A stretch of 61,793 nt of DNA from an uncultured Lachnospiraceae bacterium (lineage in GTDB: Bacteria > Bacillota > Clostridia > Lachnospirales > Lachnospiraceae). Positions 53,269 through 61,724 of this stretch are shown piece after piece (within the stretch, counting starts at the first letter, position 1; each line of letters opens with the position of its first letter). The notes under the pieces are model-generated. The model ran no database searches and was not told the DNA's origin. It was given only the letters and a program-made list of their open reading frames with translations. The translations under genes were made by a program, and so were the position numbers. Location of the stretch: positions 1 to 61,793 of the forward strand of contig CANSPM010000019.1 in NCBI GenBank assembly GCA_947648875.1, in the 5' to 3' direction.

Positions 53269-54273
53269 TTATAAAATCCAGGACTTTGGTATGTAAATCT
53301 CGTCGTACTGAGAGATGGCAAATCGGTCGCTCATGGCGCTTATATAGTCGCAGACCACTCTCTCCCGAGGCTCTCCCTCCGAGATCAGATGCAAATACTC
53401 CCGAGGCATTCTGTCAATATGCCCCAGATAATACTGATACAGCGTTTTGATCAGAGCCTCCGCCTTGCCCTCTTCGCCTTTTGCCACAGGGTTCTGATAT
53501 ACCCGTTGGAACATAAAACTCCGCAGTTTCTTCATAGCCTGGTCTACCGCCGGAGACATACGGATATCCGGCTGATCCACACTGTGAATCACAATATCGT
53601 GGATGAAGTGATCCAGCCGTTCGCCGGTGGTAAAGCCAATCACTTCTCCGATCTCCCTCGGTACATCATCCTCCGTTAGAATTTCTCCACGGATGGCGTC
53701 ATCCATATCATGATGAATGTAGGCGATCTTATCGGACAGGCGCACAATCTTACCTTCCAGTGTGTGGGGGGTACCGCTGGTCTGGTGGTTCAGAATCCCG
53801 TCACGCACCTCGTAGGTCAGGTTCAGCCCCTGCCCCTTCTTCTCCAGGCGTTCCACCGTGCGGACACTCTGCTGACTGTGTTCAAATCCAAAGGGGCATA
53901 CATCGTTCAGAGCCCGCTCCCCCGCATGCCCAAAAGGCGTATGCCCCAAGTCATGTCCCAGCGCAATGGCCTCCACCAGATCCTCATTCAGTTTAAGCGC
54001 CTTGGCAATGGTACGGGCATTTTGAGACACCTCCAGGGTGTGGGTCAGACGGGTGCGGTAATGATCCCCCTCCGGTGCCAGAAACACCTGGGTTTTATCC
54101 TTCAACCTGCGAAAGGACTTGCTGTGCAGTATCCTGTCCCTGTCCCGCTGAAAGACCGGTCTGATATCGCACTGCTCCTCGCTTCTCTCCCTTCCTCTGG
54201 AATTCATGCTCAAAGTGGCAAAAGGACTCAGATACTCCTTTTCCCATCGCTCCAACCCCTCCCGTATTGTCAT
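53269..54273 (-). CDS. dgt: dGTP triphosphohydrolase-like HD protein
   Basis: A 334-residue HD-domain enzyme that splits dNTPs to nucleoside and triphosphate. Motifs: SKSFRRLKDKTQVFLAPEGD (about 54-73), RTRLTHTLEVSQNARTIA (His), IALGHDLGHTPFGHAGE (HD and further His) and a C-terminal region ending FAISQYDEIYIPKSW. The start at 54273 (MTIREGLE) is preferred; two ATGs a little upstream are possible. It is the first gene of the dgt-dnaG-rpoD-trmK operon and likely links dNTP level with replication. Confidence 0.93.
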   Translation of the reverse strand: MTIREGLERWEKEYLSPFATLSMNSRGRERSEEQCDIRPVFQRDRDRILHSKSFRRLKDKTQVFLAPEGDHYRTRLTHTLEVSQNARTIAKALKLNEDLVEAIALGHDLGHTPFGHAGERALNDVCPFGFEHSQQSVRTVERLEKKGQGLNLTYEVRDGILNHQTSGTPHTLEGKIVRLSDKIAYIHHDMDDAIRGEILTEDDVPREIGEVIGFTTGERLDHFIHDIVIHSVDQPDIRMSPAVDQAMKKLRSFMFQRVYQNPVAKGEEGKAEALIKTLYQYYLGHIDRMPREYLHLISEGEPRERVVCDYISAMSDRFAISQYDEIYIPKSWIL

Positions 54274-54439
54274 TTGCACCATGCCTTTCCGCAGCCGGTT
54301 TTGCGGACTGCATCCCGTCACACTGTTCTCCTACTTCATATATTCTGCAATTTTTCCTTAAATCCTTTTTCTTTTTACGAAAAAGAATCCAGCTCTAACC
54401 CCCGCCGGACTCTTTGCGCTTAAATATATGAAAAGCCTG

Positions 54440-55342
54440 TCATCTGCAAATGCCATAAATGAAATCCGCAATGGAATCCATGGCCTCATAGGCCGTTTTA
54501 AAGGGAGACATCTGAAATACATGCCACATCCCCTTAAAATGCTCAAACTTTACCGACACATGTTCCTCCAACAGCCGCATGTACAGCCGTCTGGCATCAC
54601 TGTAGAGAATCTCGTTTTCCCCTACCTGGATAAAAACGGGTGGAAAATCCCTGTGGTCCCCAAAAAGCGGGGAAATAAGCGGATTCTCCAGATCCTGTCC
54701 CGCCGCGTAGGCCAGAATCATGCGGTCAATATACTCCGCGTTCAGCACCGGGTCCACCTCCGACCGGGTCTGAAAAGACTCGCCCGAGGAAGTCAGGTCC
54801 GTCCAGGGGGACATGAGCACCAGGCCCCTGGGCAGCAGACGCTTCTGTTCTTTCAATTGCAACGCCAGCGCCAGCGCCAGATTACCTCCTGCGGAATCTC
54901 CTGCCACAATCACTTCCCTGGCTCCATATCCCAGCAGCATCAGATAATCCCATGCCTTCATGGCATCTTCCAGCGCCGCAGGACAGGGATGTTCCGGTGC
55001 CAGTCTGTAGTCAAAGCACAATACATCCATATAAGTGGAGGACGCCAGCTTGGACGTCAGCGTACGGGCATACTTTCGGCTGCCCGTGGAATATCCTCCG
55101 CCGTGACAGTACAGAATCACATATTTTTTCATATGGGCGCGGTTTACGGATACCCACTCGGCATCCATCTCCCCGACACGGAACTCCTCATAATGGATTT
55201 CCCTGGTATTTCCCAGAATCTCCCCGATATGGTTCTGAGACTGCCTGTGCTTCTCTATATCCGTATTCTCCACCAGACCATGTGCTCTGCGGATCAGCTG
55301 CATCATGCGCTGATTACGGCTGTTTTCTTTCTTGTCTACCAT
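54440..55342 (-). CDS. Alpha/beta hydrolase (hormone-sensitive-lipase type esterase)
   Basis: A 300-residue serine esterase. The oxyanion motif is LYCHGGGYSTGS near 78-89, the nucleophile GDSAGGNLALA near 150-160, and the acid and His are likely in DPVLNAEY and GMWHVFQMSP near the C terminus. Such enzymes cut short-chain esters in the cytoplasm. ATG at 55342 follows GGGAG. It is the third gene of a set after the acyltransferase and DUF6320 genes, which suggests an ester-forming and ester-cutting pathway with a common substrate. Confidence 0.9.
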   Translation of the reverse strand: MVDKKENSRNQRMMQLIRRAHGLVENTDIEKHRQSQNHIGEILGNTREIHYEEFRVGEMDAEWVSVNRAHMKKYVILYCHGGGYSTGSRKYARTLTSKLASSTYMDVLCFDYRLAPEHPCPAALEDAMKAWDYLMLLGYGAREVIVAGDSAGGNLALALALQLKEQKRLLPRGLVLMSPWTDLTSSGESFQTRSEVDPVLNAEYIDRMILAYAAGQDLENPLISPLFGDHRDFPPVFIQVGENEILYSDARRLYMRLLEEHVSVKFEHFKGMWHVFQMSPFKTAYEAMDSIADFIYGICR

Positions 55343-55436
55343 TTTCTCTCCCACTTTGTATCTAACTCTTGCAATTTGCTTAAAGCGGCAAATCCAATGT
55401 CATTTTCCTATAGTTCCACGTAGTTCCCGATTTCCC

Positions 55437-56141
55437 CTAAAAATGTAATCTCCTGCGCACTTCGTTGCGCAGCCGCCTTCTGGACAGCACCGTGATCAGC
55501 ATGGCATCCACACAGACCATCACTGTCAGCACCACTGCGGACCAACTCAGAGCAATGTGATGTGCCACATACAGATCAATCATAATTTCCAGGCCCAGAC
55601 ATAACAGACCCACTGCGTTTACCACATACAGAGCATTTGTCAAAAAGGAACTGGGAAGGTTTTGAATGCACACCGTGAGCAGTTCCGCTATGACCGTCAC
55701 CAACAGTACAATGGGAAGTCCCAGCCCCCACATCCATTCCTGATCAGCGGTCAGAAAGCTCAACATGAAAAGGTACAGTCCCGCCGCCACCCCGTCAAAA
55801 AGAAGGGACAGGTAGATGGGCTGATGACTGTCAATCACCAGCGGAATCATCATAACCCAGAGCAGCAGACAGGCCCCGATGACAGCCAGAGACCATGCCA
55901 CCCCGGTAAACACCAGCAGATTCAGCAGGCCACAGGCCACTGCGGTAGCCCCCAAAATGCTGGTGGTCAATATGCCCAGATCCTTGCGCCGGATCGTCTC
56001 CACCGCTCCTTTCTCCGGGGGAAAGGGAGATGACTTTTTCTGTTTGGCAAGCTCCCTGGGGTTAATCACCGGCGTGTTGCACAGCGGACATTCCTCCAGC
56101 GCGCCGTCCAGTTCTACCCCGCAATTCACACAGTATGACAT
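55437..56141 (-). CDS. Zinc-ribbon multi-span membrane protein (DUF6320-like)
   Basis: A 234-residue protein with an N-terminal zinc ribbon (YCVNCGVELDGALEECPLC, residues 3-21) and about six membrane helices from residue 55 to 220 (for example ILTTSILGATAVACGLLNLL). The basic tail is VLSRRRLRNEVRRRLHF. DUF6320 proteins are found next to acyltransferases and lipases in Lachnospiraceae; no function is known. Start at 56141 follows AAAGGATG. It begins 19 bases after the acyltransferase stop and ends 94 bases before the esterase start. Confidence 0.8.
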   Translation of the reverse strand: MSYCVNCGVELDGALEECPLCNTPVINPRELAKQKKSSPFPPEKGAVETIRRKDLGILTTSILGATAVACGLLNLLVFTGVAWSLAVIGACLLLWVMMIPLVIDSHQPIYLSLLFDGVAAGLYLFMLSFLTADQEWMWGLGLPIVLLVTVIAELLTVCIQNLPSSFLTNALYVVNAVGLLCLGLEIMIDLYVAHHIALSWSAVVLTVMVCVDAMLITVLSRRRLRNEVRRRLHF

Positions 56142-56160
56142 AATTTTACATCCTTTCCCA

Positions 56161-57462
56161 TCAAAGAGCCTCTGTACTGCGGTTGCTCTCAATTTTAACA
56201 TGAATCCCGTCCTGCACCAGCTTTCGGAAAAAATATCGCTCCACATCCGCCTCAATGATGCTGCTGGCAAAATTGATGGTCAACACATCCCCAAAACTGA
56301 TAATGGCACAGTTGGTCCTGGAAGAAAACGGCTGTCCCATATAGATGTCAAAGCGCTCAATATAAGGCTTCATGGCTCCCGATACCTGTAACGCGCCCAT
56401 GTTGGTAAGTCCCGCAGAGGAGTTTTTGTCCTGCACCTTGGTATAGAACTGCCGTACCACAAAATCCTTGATAAACAGTGGCACCACTCGTATGAAGGGA
56501 TTGCGCTGTGTCTCGGCATTGGTGGTAATGTCTCCCCGCAGCAGTTTCTCATTCAGATAATACTGCATATAATGACGCACCTGTTCCACAATCTCCGGAA
56601 AAGTGTAATCCCCCAGCCGTGGGTCCACTCCCGGATAAATCATGGTAATAAAATTCCGAAGGGTCCTGGAAGGGAAAAATCTGCGCAGATTAACCGGCAT
56701 GGCTATCTTCACCGGACGCTGTCTACGGCTCTTCTCCTGTTCCTGCTTCTGTAGCAGAGCATGGATCAGCACCGCGTTGAGATACTCCGTCACCGTGGCA
56801 TTGTAGCGTTTGGCTACCTGTATCACCTGGCTCACCGACATGATTCCGTCTATGATGTTCAGAGTGTAAAAGGGCTCCATGGTCCCCCTGACGCGATAAG
56901 TCTTCTCCCCCGGTCTGGGTGGGCAGACTCTGGCGTTGGCATAGCGCATATACGCGTCCTCCAACTCCTCCGGGTCCGGCTGGCTTCCGATATCCAGCAC
57001 AAAGCCCTCCGGCCGGATCTGGGTTCCGTGTTTCAAAAACAGATACCGGGCCGTCACCGTCATCAGCAGACACATACCGCCAGTGCCGTCCCCCAGACTG
57101 TGATGAGCCTCCAGAGCGATTCGTCCTCCATAATGGTAAAATCGCACCAGATAGCGGTTATTTCCCTTAAAATGCATAGGCTGACAGGGATTTCTTACAT
57201 CCGGCTGCACAAAGGGCCCCGGTCGGTTATTAGGTTCCAAATAACGCCAGAAAACGCCTTTGCGTATGGCCGCCTTGTAAGTGGGAAAGCGGGGCATGAC
57301 CTGGTCTACCGCCTGCTGTAACACCGCCGGGTCCACTTCTTCTTTCAACAGCACTGACAGACGATACACGGAGGAAAAGTCTCTTCGCTGTAAGGTAGGA
57401 TATACAATAGCCGACAGATCCAGCCGATACCAATCTTCTGTGCGCTTTTGCTCTATGACCAT
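56161..57462 (-). CDS. Condensation-like acyltransferase (alcohol acetyltransferase family)
   Basis: A 433-residue protein of the chloramphenicol-acetyltransferase/condensation fold. The catalytic motif HHSLGDGTGG (near 119-128) has the family HHxxxDG pattern. A second structural motif is PVNLRRFFPSRTLRNF near 255, then FTMIYPG-like ITMIYPGVDP and a late SFGDVLTINFAS. It should join an acyl group from CoA or a carrier to an alcohol or sugar. AAGGAG lies 6 bases before the ATG. First gene of the three-gene set. Confidence 0.85.
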   Translation of the reverse strand: MVIEQKRTEDWYRLDLSAIVYPTLQRRDFSSVYRLSVLLKEEVDPAVLQQAVDQVMPRFPTYKAAIRKGVFWRYLEPNNRPGPFVQPDVRNPCQPMHFKGNNRYLVRFYHYGGRIALEAHHSLGDGTGGMCLLMTVTARYLFLKHGTQIRPEGFVLDIGSQPDPEELEDAYMRYANARVCPPRPGEKTYRVRGTMEPFYTLNIIDGIMSVSQVIQVAKRYNATVTEYLNAVLIHALLQKQEQEKSRRQRPVKIAMPVNLRRFFPSRTLRNFITMIYPGVDPRLGDYTFPEIVEQVRHYMQYYLNEKLLRGDITTNAETQRNPFIRVVPLFIKDFVVRQFYTKVQDKNSSAGLTNMGALQVSGAMKPYIERFDIYMGQPFSSRTNCAIISFGDVLTINFASSIIEADVERYFFRKLVQDGIHVKIESNRSTEAL

Positions 57463-57483
57463 CAGATCTCCTTCTTAATATAA

Positions 57484-57762
57484 TCGCTGCGCGATGGCTC
57501 CAAAGGGGTTAGTCCCTTCGGCGTACTCTCTTGAGAGGAACTTTCATTCGAGAACGCTCTCCAGAAAGTTCCTCTCGTGCACCTCGCGACTCTACCGTAA
57601 TTATTTTTCCTGGTCGCTGCGCGATGGCTCTAAAGGGGTTAGTCCCTTCGGCGCACTCTTATGAGAGAATCTTTCATTCCAGAACGCTCTCCCGAAAGTT
57701 CCTCTCGTGCACCTTCGCGGCTTTACCGTCATTAAATCTCCTAGTCGCCGCGCCATTGCAAA
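57484..57762. repeat. 130-bp tandem repeat (two units and the start of a third)
   Basis: Units begin TCGCTGCGCGATGGCTC at 57484 and 57614, and a truncated third begins at 57744 (TCGCCGCGCCATTGC). Period exactly 130. Each full unit has a 13-bp stem near its middle (GAGAGGAACTTTC with GAAAGTTCCTCTC in unit 1, one arm changed in unit 2). It fills the 349-base gap between the NUDIX and acyltransferase genes and lies in front of the acyltransferase. Flanked by no transposase. Confidence 0.9.
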
Positions 57763-57811
57763 GCATTGGCACCTAAGGCAAAGTCCGAATATCAGCTCAC
57801 AGGCAGGAACC

Positions 57812-58429
57812 TCAGATTTCGTCTGTGAAGGCCAGAGGATCTTCCTCCCCGCTGTGGATAAAATGCATCAGCATATAGGCGCACATAATAGCCACATTCT
57901 CCTCCCGCAGTATCCTCCTGCACTCTTCCCTGTCCGCCAGAACAATCTGAATATCCTCCGAGTCCTCCTGGTGGCTGTTGCTGGGAACTCCCTCACAGTA
58001 GCCGTATACCGTTCCACAGCACTCATCCGTCATGCCCACCGTGGTATAATAGGGCCTGGCATACGCGGCATCCACCTTCTTGGGAGTGAATTTTAATCCG
58101 GTTTCCTCATAAATTTCCCTGACACCGGCCTCAAACATATCCTCCCCCTCCTCCACAAGCCCTGCGGGAAACTCATAGATATAATCGTTGATGGGATAAC
58201 GGAACTGGCGGACCAGCACCACTTTGTCCCTCTTCTCCCCGTAGATGCCGTAAATTATCACCCCATCCGAGCGCCCGTCATGGCACAGCGCCTTCAAATC
58301 CTGCTGATCTTTGGCCCGGGAAGCCACAAAATAGGGGGTAGTCATCCCGTCCCGATGTTCCGCCTCAAACTCATATAAATTAAGAAATTTGTTGTCCGTC
58401 TGCTTTTTTATCCGCTTTACTCTGTTCAT
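57812..58429 (-). CDS. NUDIX hydrolase (ADP-ribose pyrophosphatase-like)
   Basis: A 205-residue hydrolase of nucleoside diphosphate derivatives. The NUDIX box is visible as GLVEEGEDMFEAGVREIYEE with TGL following (about 91-113), preceded by VRQFRYPINDYIYEFPAG. The layout (Nudix box after a dimerisation strand region) fits ADP-ribose or related pyrophosphatases. Ribosome site is weak (ACAGAGAG). Last gene before the 130-bp repeats and on the same strand as the SUFU-like gene. Confidence 0.92.
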   Translation of the reverse strand: MNRVKRIKKQTDNKFLNLYEFEAEHRDGMTTPYFVASRAKDQQDLKALCHDGRSDGVIIYGIYGEKRDKVVLVRQFRYPINDYIYEFPAGLVEEGEDMFEAGVREIYEETGLKFTPKKVDAAYARPYYTTVGMTDECCGTVYGYCEGVPSNSHQEDSEDIQIVLADREECRRILREENVAIMCAYMLMHFIHSGEEDPLAFTDEI

Positions 58430-58565
58430 CTCTCTGTTCCTTCTTTCCTGTTATTATGCCCAAAACATCCTCTAAGCTAACCTCTCTTTCGAATAGACGG
58501 AATCCGCCTCACCTGTAAACCGAAACTATATATCTGCGTAATTATAGTACGGTTTCATTATATAC

Positions 58566-59168
58566 TCAGAAAATAGATTTTCGGTACAAATCATATATAT
58601 CAATATTTGCTTCAACAAATGCATCTATCAGTTTTTGATAACCATTTTTCTGCATGAAACCATATTCGTTTTCTGATATGGGATTTAGCATCAACCATGT
58701 TATAACACGATTATCCGTTTCTATTACGCCCAAATCATGATTTAGCGAAAAGGGTGGAATTAAAAGAATGTGTTTCATATCAATATTGGGTTGATAGATT
58801 GGAATGATATCTTTATAAACTTCATATGGATGCGCCCGCACCTTTCCTTTTATCATGGCAAACGCACAGGTGCACAAAAGGCCGTCAAACCAATTGTTTC
58901 TACTGTCGCAGATACCCATAAACTCAACATTCAATTCTTTGTTTTCTGCCGTCAGCAGATTTTCACATTGAAAAACTCCTATTGTGGAGTAAGAGGTAAC
59001 TCCTTCAAAAGGGCTGTCCGTACATCTTGCGATTTCAACAGACGCCTGTTCATCGTCTGACACAAAGTCTCCCACCTCAACGGGCTTTTCAAAAACTTCA
59101 TTTATTCGTTGCACTACCAATGATTTTTGCTTCCTATTCAAAAATGTCTGTTCCATACCGGTATTCAT
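58566..59168 (-). CDS. SUFU (suppressor of fused)-like domain protein
   Basis: A 200-residue soluble protein. The middle and C-terminal parts (RAHPYEVYKDIIPIYQ, HILLIPPFSL, VITWLMLNPISENEYGFM, NGYQKLIDAFVEANID) follow the bacterial suppressor-of-fused pattern. Bacterial SUFU proteins are mostly thought to be immunity proteins against polymorphic toxins, but no toxin gene is next to it. AT-richer than neighbours. The start is 59168 behind GGGGGA; a Met four codons later is possible. Confidence 0.72.
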   Translation of the reverse strand: MNTGMEQTFLNRKQKSLVVQRINEVFEKPVEVGDFVSDDEQASVEIARCTDSPFEGVTSYSTIGVFQCENLLTAENKELNVEFMGICDSRNNWFDGLLCTCAFAMIKGKVRAHPYEVYKDIIPIYQPNIDMKHILLIPPFSLNHDLGVIETDNRVITWLMLNPISENEYGFMQKNGYQKLIDAFVEANIDIYDLYRKSIF

Positions 59169-59394
59169 TCCCCCATCTACGATGTATCCAAATGTTGGAC
59201 TCCGCTTCTTAAATCTTGCATTTCATATCTATCATACCAGATATTTCATGGAAAAAAAAGTAAAATATATATGAAAGAAGACGCCCGTTTTCCGACGCCT
59301 TCCTCCATAAATCCATTCCATAACTGCCAATGAGCTACGCTCACCAGGCTATGCTATGTCCAATATGCCTGCTGTGAAAACAAATCAAGCCACA

Positions 59395-60795
59395 TCAACT
59401 GGGATCATCCATAATGCCCACAAACAGAGGCACCTGTGTCTCCAGGTCCAGAATCATGTACACAAAGGGCCTGTCGAAAAACAGATCCCGGGGCACTGGC
59501 TCCACAAGTGCGGCACATTCCTGCATAGCCACCAGAGTTACCGCAGCCGCCTCCGTACCCTTTTCATCCACTCGAAAGACCGCTTTCTGTTTCACCAGAT
59601 TGATACAGAGCGGATTTCCCTGCTCCGTTTTTCCCAGTCCGGAAAAATCCGCCAGTTCTTCGTCAAAAGCCCTGACCAGCCCCATAGCCTGTAGGCTTTC
59701 GTTCAATTTCCGATCAAAGCTGACTTCATATTTGGGCAGCCGCAGATTGCAAAGCACCTGATCCTCGCTCTCCACCAGTTCCGACAGGGCCTCCGGTGTC
59801 AGCTGGCGGTACAGGTCTCTCACTAGTGTCCCTTCCTGGGGCAAAATAGCTACATAGGCGAACTCTCCCCCCTGGTAGGGCAGCAGAACTCCCTCCCCCA
59901 ATGCGCTGTGCAGACACCGCTGGTTTTCCTCATACATACTCATGGTATCCACATCCAGCCGAGTGCCGTCCTCTCTGGTAAAAGGCCTCATATCCGTGTC
60001 TGAAGCATCAAATGGAAAGTTCCAATCTCCCTTAAAGTAGATGGCATCCAGAACCGCCAGCCGGGTTCCCGAATCCAACGGCTCCTCCAGCATCTTCGGA
60101 ACAAGCCCCCGGGTATTCTCATTGCACCATTCGTTGATCTGATCCGTAGTCTTCTGGCTGGAAAGTATCCCTCTGTAGCCCTCTCCCAGAAATATCTTCT
60201 CCATATCCGCAATCCACTGTTCGTCCGGACTTAATTGCTGATCTACCCAGGCGGAATTTGCTATGGTCAGAGTCATCCCCTCCTGTTCCCGGGGATAGCG
60301 CTCCATAAGTTTTTGAGAGACAGCGGGCATATTATTCCCCATCAAATCCTGAAATTCCCGCGCAGTCTCTCCCTGGGCCCCCATCCCCACCATTCCCAGA
60401 GCCAGGTAGGCGGAAACAGGGGAGAGCAGGGGGTTCTCAGTCTCCATGTTCTCCAGCATCAGCTGCTGGGAAAAATGCTGCAAAGCCTCATAACTGCCGT
60501 CATTCTCCCGATCCCAATACAATCTCTCTTCCGCCAATATCTGCTGTGGCTCCGCCCCACTTCCGGATGCCCCCGTCTGTCCCTGCAACGGTTGCTGCTC
60601 TGTTCCCCTCCCAGATATCCCGGATGGTGACTGCTGCGGCTCTGTCCCGCTCCCGGATGCCCCGCCAGCCTCCGTACGATTTTGCTGTCCACTGTCCGCC
60701 GTCAGTGACTCCGCGCCGCCCGGCTGGGTAGCACAGCCTGCCAGCACACTGCTCGCCAGTACAATTCCTAACCACTTTTTCCATTGCCTTTTCAT
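59395..60795 (-). CDS. Lipoprotein serpin (protease inhibitor)
   Basis: A 466-residue exported serpin. Signal peptide with lipobox (SSVLAGC, Cys near residue 20), then a Gly/Ser/Gln-rich spacer of about 65 residues with repeats (ASGSGTEPQQ, ASGSGAEPQQ), then the serpin fold: NPLLSPVSAYLALGMVGMGA, NSAWVDQQLSPDEQW, AIYFKGDWNFPFD, and the hinge DEKGTEAAAVTLVA. The F(D)RPFVYMI end is standard. The conserved hinge suggests an inhibitory serpin. By count from the hinge, the cleavage site lies near QECAA, so the target is not a trypsin. ATG at 60795 lies 9 bases after GAGGAGG. Confidence 0.92.
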   Translation of the reverse strand: MKRQWKKWLGIVLASSVLAGCATQPGGAESLTADSGQQNRTEAGGASGSGTEPQQSPSGISGRGTEQQPLQGQTGASGSGAEPQQILAEERLYWDRENDGSYEALQHFSQQLMLENMETENPLLSPVSAYLALGMVGMGAQGETAREFQDLMGNNMPAVSQKLMERYPREQEGMTLTIANSAWVDQQLSPDEQWIADMEKIFLGEGYRGILSSQKTTDQINEWCNENTRGLVPKMLEEPLDSGTRLAVLDAIYFKGDWNFPFDASDTDMRPFTREDGTRLDVDTMSMYEENQRCLHSALGEGVLLPYQGGEFAYVAILPQEGTLVRDLYRQLTPEALSELVESEDQVLCNLRLPKYEVSFDRKLNESLQAMGLVRAFDEELADFSGLGKTEQGNPLCINLVKQKAVFRVDEKGTEAAAVTLVAMQECAALVEPVPRDLFFDRPFVYMILDLETQVPLFVGIMDDPS

Positions 60796-61022
60796 AATCA
60801 TCATCCTCCTCACGAACCTGAGCCTTTACCGCGCCCGAACTACGGGGACAAGCGTCAGACTTCTCCTATATCCGCCAATCACCTGTGGTATACGGCAGAC
60901 ACCTGCTGTTTCAGCCATATTGAGCCGGCTATTCCCTTTACGCACCGGTCCCCTCATCACCTTCTGCCTTAATAGACAGCAAACAGAGAGGGAGGTTACA
61001 GATCTCTCCTATATTCCACACA

Positions 61023-61050
61023 AAAAAGGAAATCCGAAGACTTCCTTTTT
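61023..61050. terminator. A/T-flanked hairpin
   Basis: AAAAAGGAA (61023-61031) pairs with TTCCTTTTT (61042-61050), 10-base loop. Able to end transcription on either strand. The 360-base gap 60796-61155 holds this and the tRNA terminator but no supported gene. Confidence 0.55.
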
Positions 61051-61112
61051 CATATATTACAAGAAGCGAAAGGTGTACTTCTAGCCGCCATGCATCCCCA
61101 GCAACATAAAAA

Positions 61113-61148
61113 ATGCGAAGCATAAACTACTTAAGTTTTGCTTCGCAT
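61113..61148 (-). terminator. Terminator of tRNA-Leu
   Basis: Stem ATGCGAAGCA / TGCTTCGCAT (10 bp) continued inward by AAACT / AGTTT, followed on the minus strand by TTTTTTATG. It starts 8 bases after the tRNA 3' end. Confidence 0.88.
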
Positions 61149-61155
61149 CCTCTGA

Positions 61156-61239
61156 TGCAGGAGAAGGGACTTGAACCCTCAAGGTGTTACCACCACACGG
61201 ACCTGAACCGTGCGCGTCTGCCAATTCCGCCACTCCTGC
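61156..61239 (-). tRNA. tRNA-Leu (anticodon CAG)
   Basis: 84-base class II tRNA with long variable arm. Acceptor stem GCAGGAG/CTCCTGC, D arm GGCGGAATTGGCAGACGC, anticodon stem CACGG/CCGTG with loop TTCAGGT (CAG reads CUG), variable arm, and T arm GGGTTCAAGTCCC. Discriminator A; CCA is not encoded. Confidence 0.97.
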
Positions 61240-61250
61240 GAACAATATGT

Positions 61251-61279
61251 ATACTACACTATTTAGGATAAAAAGTCAA
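61251..61279 (-). promoter_or_regulatory. tRNA-Leu promoter
   Basis: Minus strand TTGACT (-35, 61274-61279), 17-base spacer, TAGTAT (-10, 61251-61256), ending 11 bases before the tRNA. Confidence 0.82.
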
Positions 61280-61349
61280 TAGGAATTTACAAATTTTTTC
61301 AAAAATATTTATTATATCCACAAAAGCCTTTAAAATCAGGGATTGGCAC

Positions 61350-61601
61350 TCACACCTCCTCAAAAATTTCAGACGAAAACTGCCAATCCAAACAATTTTT
61401 CTCTAATATCTTTACTCCGACAATGCCCTTATATATCAAAAAATATACTCTGTCTATCTGGTAATGATAATCCGTTGCAATTCTCTTCCATGGAATAATT
61501 ATAATACCCTTGTGCATCTTATCCTTGTTTGTACCTATAAGGTATTCTGATTCGGTCCAGTCTGTCTGCATCGCTCTTTTAAGAACCTGTCTCATACCCA
61601 C
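61350..61601 (-). CDS. Small hypothetical protein, uncertain
   Basis: An 83-codon AT-rich frame from a GTG, with ATG choices at 61595 and later. No good ribosome site and no family I recognise; the C-terminal half (GIIIIPWKRIATDYHYQIDR) has mixed hydrophobic and basic strands. It could be a fragment of a longer protein. Shown because it is the only sizeable frame in this region. Confidence 0.3.
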   Translation of the reverse strand: MGMRQVLKRAMQTDWTESEYLIGTNKDKMHKGIIIIPWKRIATDYHYQIDRVYFLIYKGIVGVKILEKNCLDWQFSSEIFEEV

Positions 61602-61630
61602 TTGACAACTATTCGCAAATATGTTACTTT
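61602..61630 (+). promoter_or_regulatory. Strong -35 promoter of candidate small RNA
   Basis: TTGACA (61602-61607), 17-base spacer, TACTTT (61625-61630). The -35 is perfect consensus. Points at the hairpin-rich segment that follows. Confidence 0.6.
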
Positions 61631-61636
61631 ACTAAA

Positions 61637-61724
61637 GGTTCCGCAGAAGCGGCCAAACAGACAGAAGTCTGGATAACATACCAGGAAGGTATCTGCGCCC
61701 CAACGGGGTACGGGTGCTTTTTTT
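61637..61724 (+). ncRNA. Candidate small structured RNA or attenuator leader
   Basis: About 88 bases predicted between the promoter and a T7 tract. It contains three short hairpins with related loops (CCGC-AGAA-GCGG; CAGAC-AGAA-GTCTG; ATACC-AGGAA-GGTAT) and a final GCGCCC/GGGTGC stem with CCCC-AAC-GGGG inside, then TTTTTTT. It has no coding frame of note. It is either a small RNA or a riboswitch-like attenuator for a gene beyond the window. I could not assign it to a known class. Confidence 0.45.

Noticed and set aside
57484..57762. Insertion sequence
   Set aside because: The 130-bp units carry no transposase and no clear target duplication, so only a repeat is reported.
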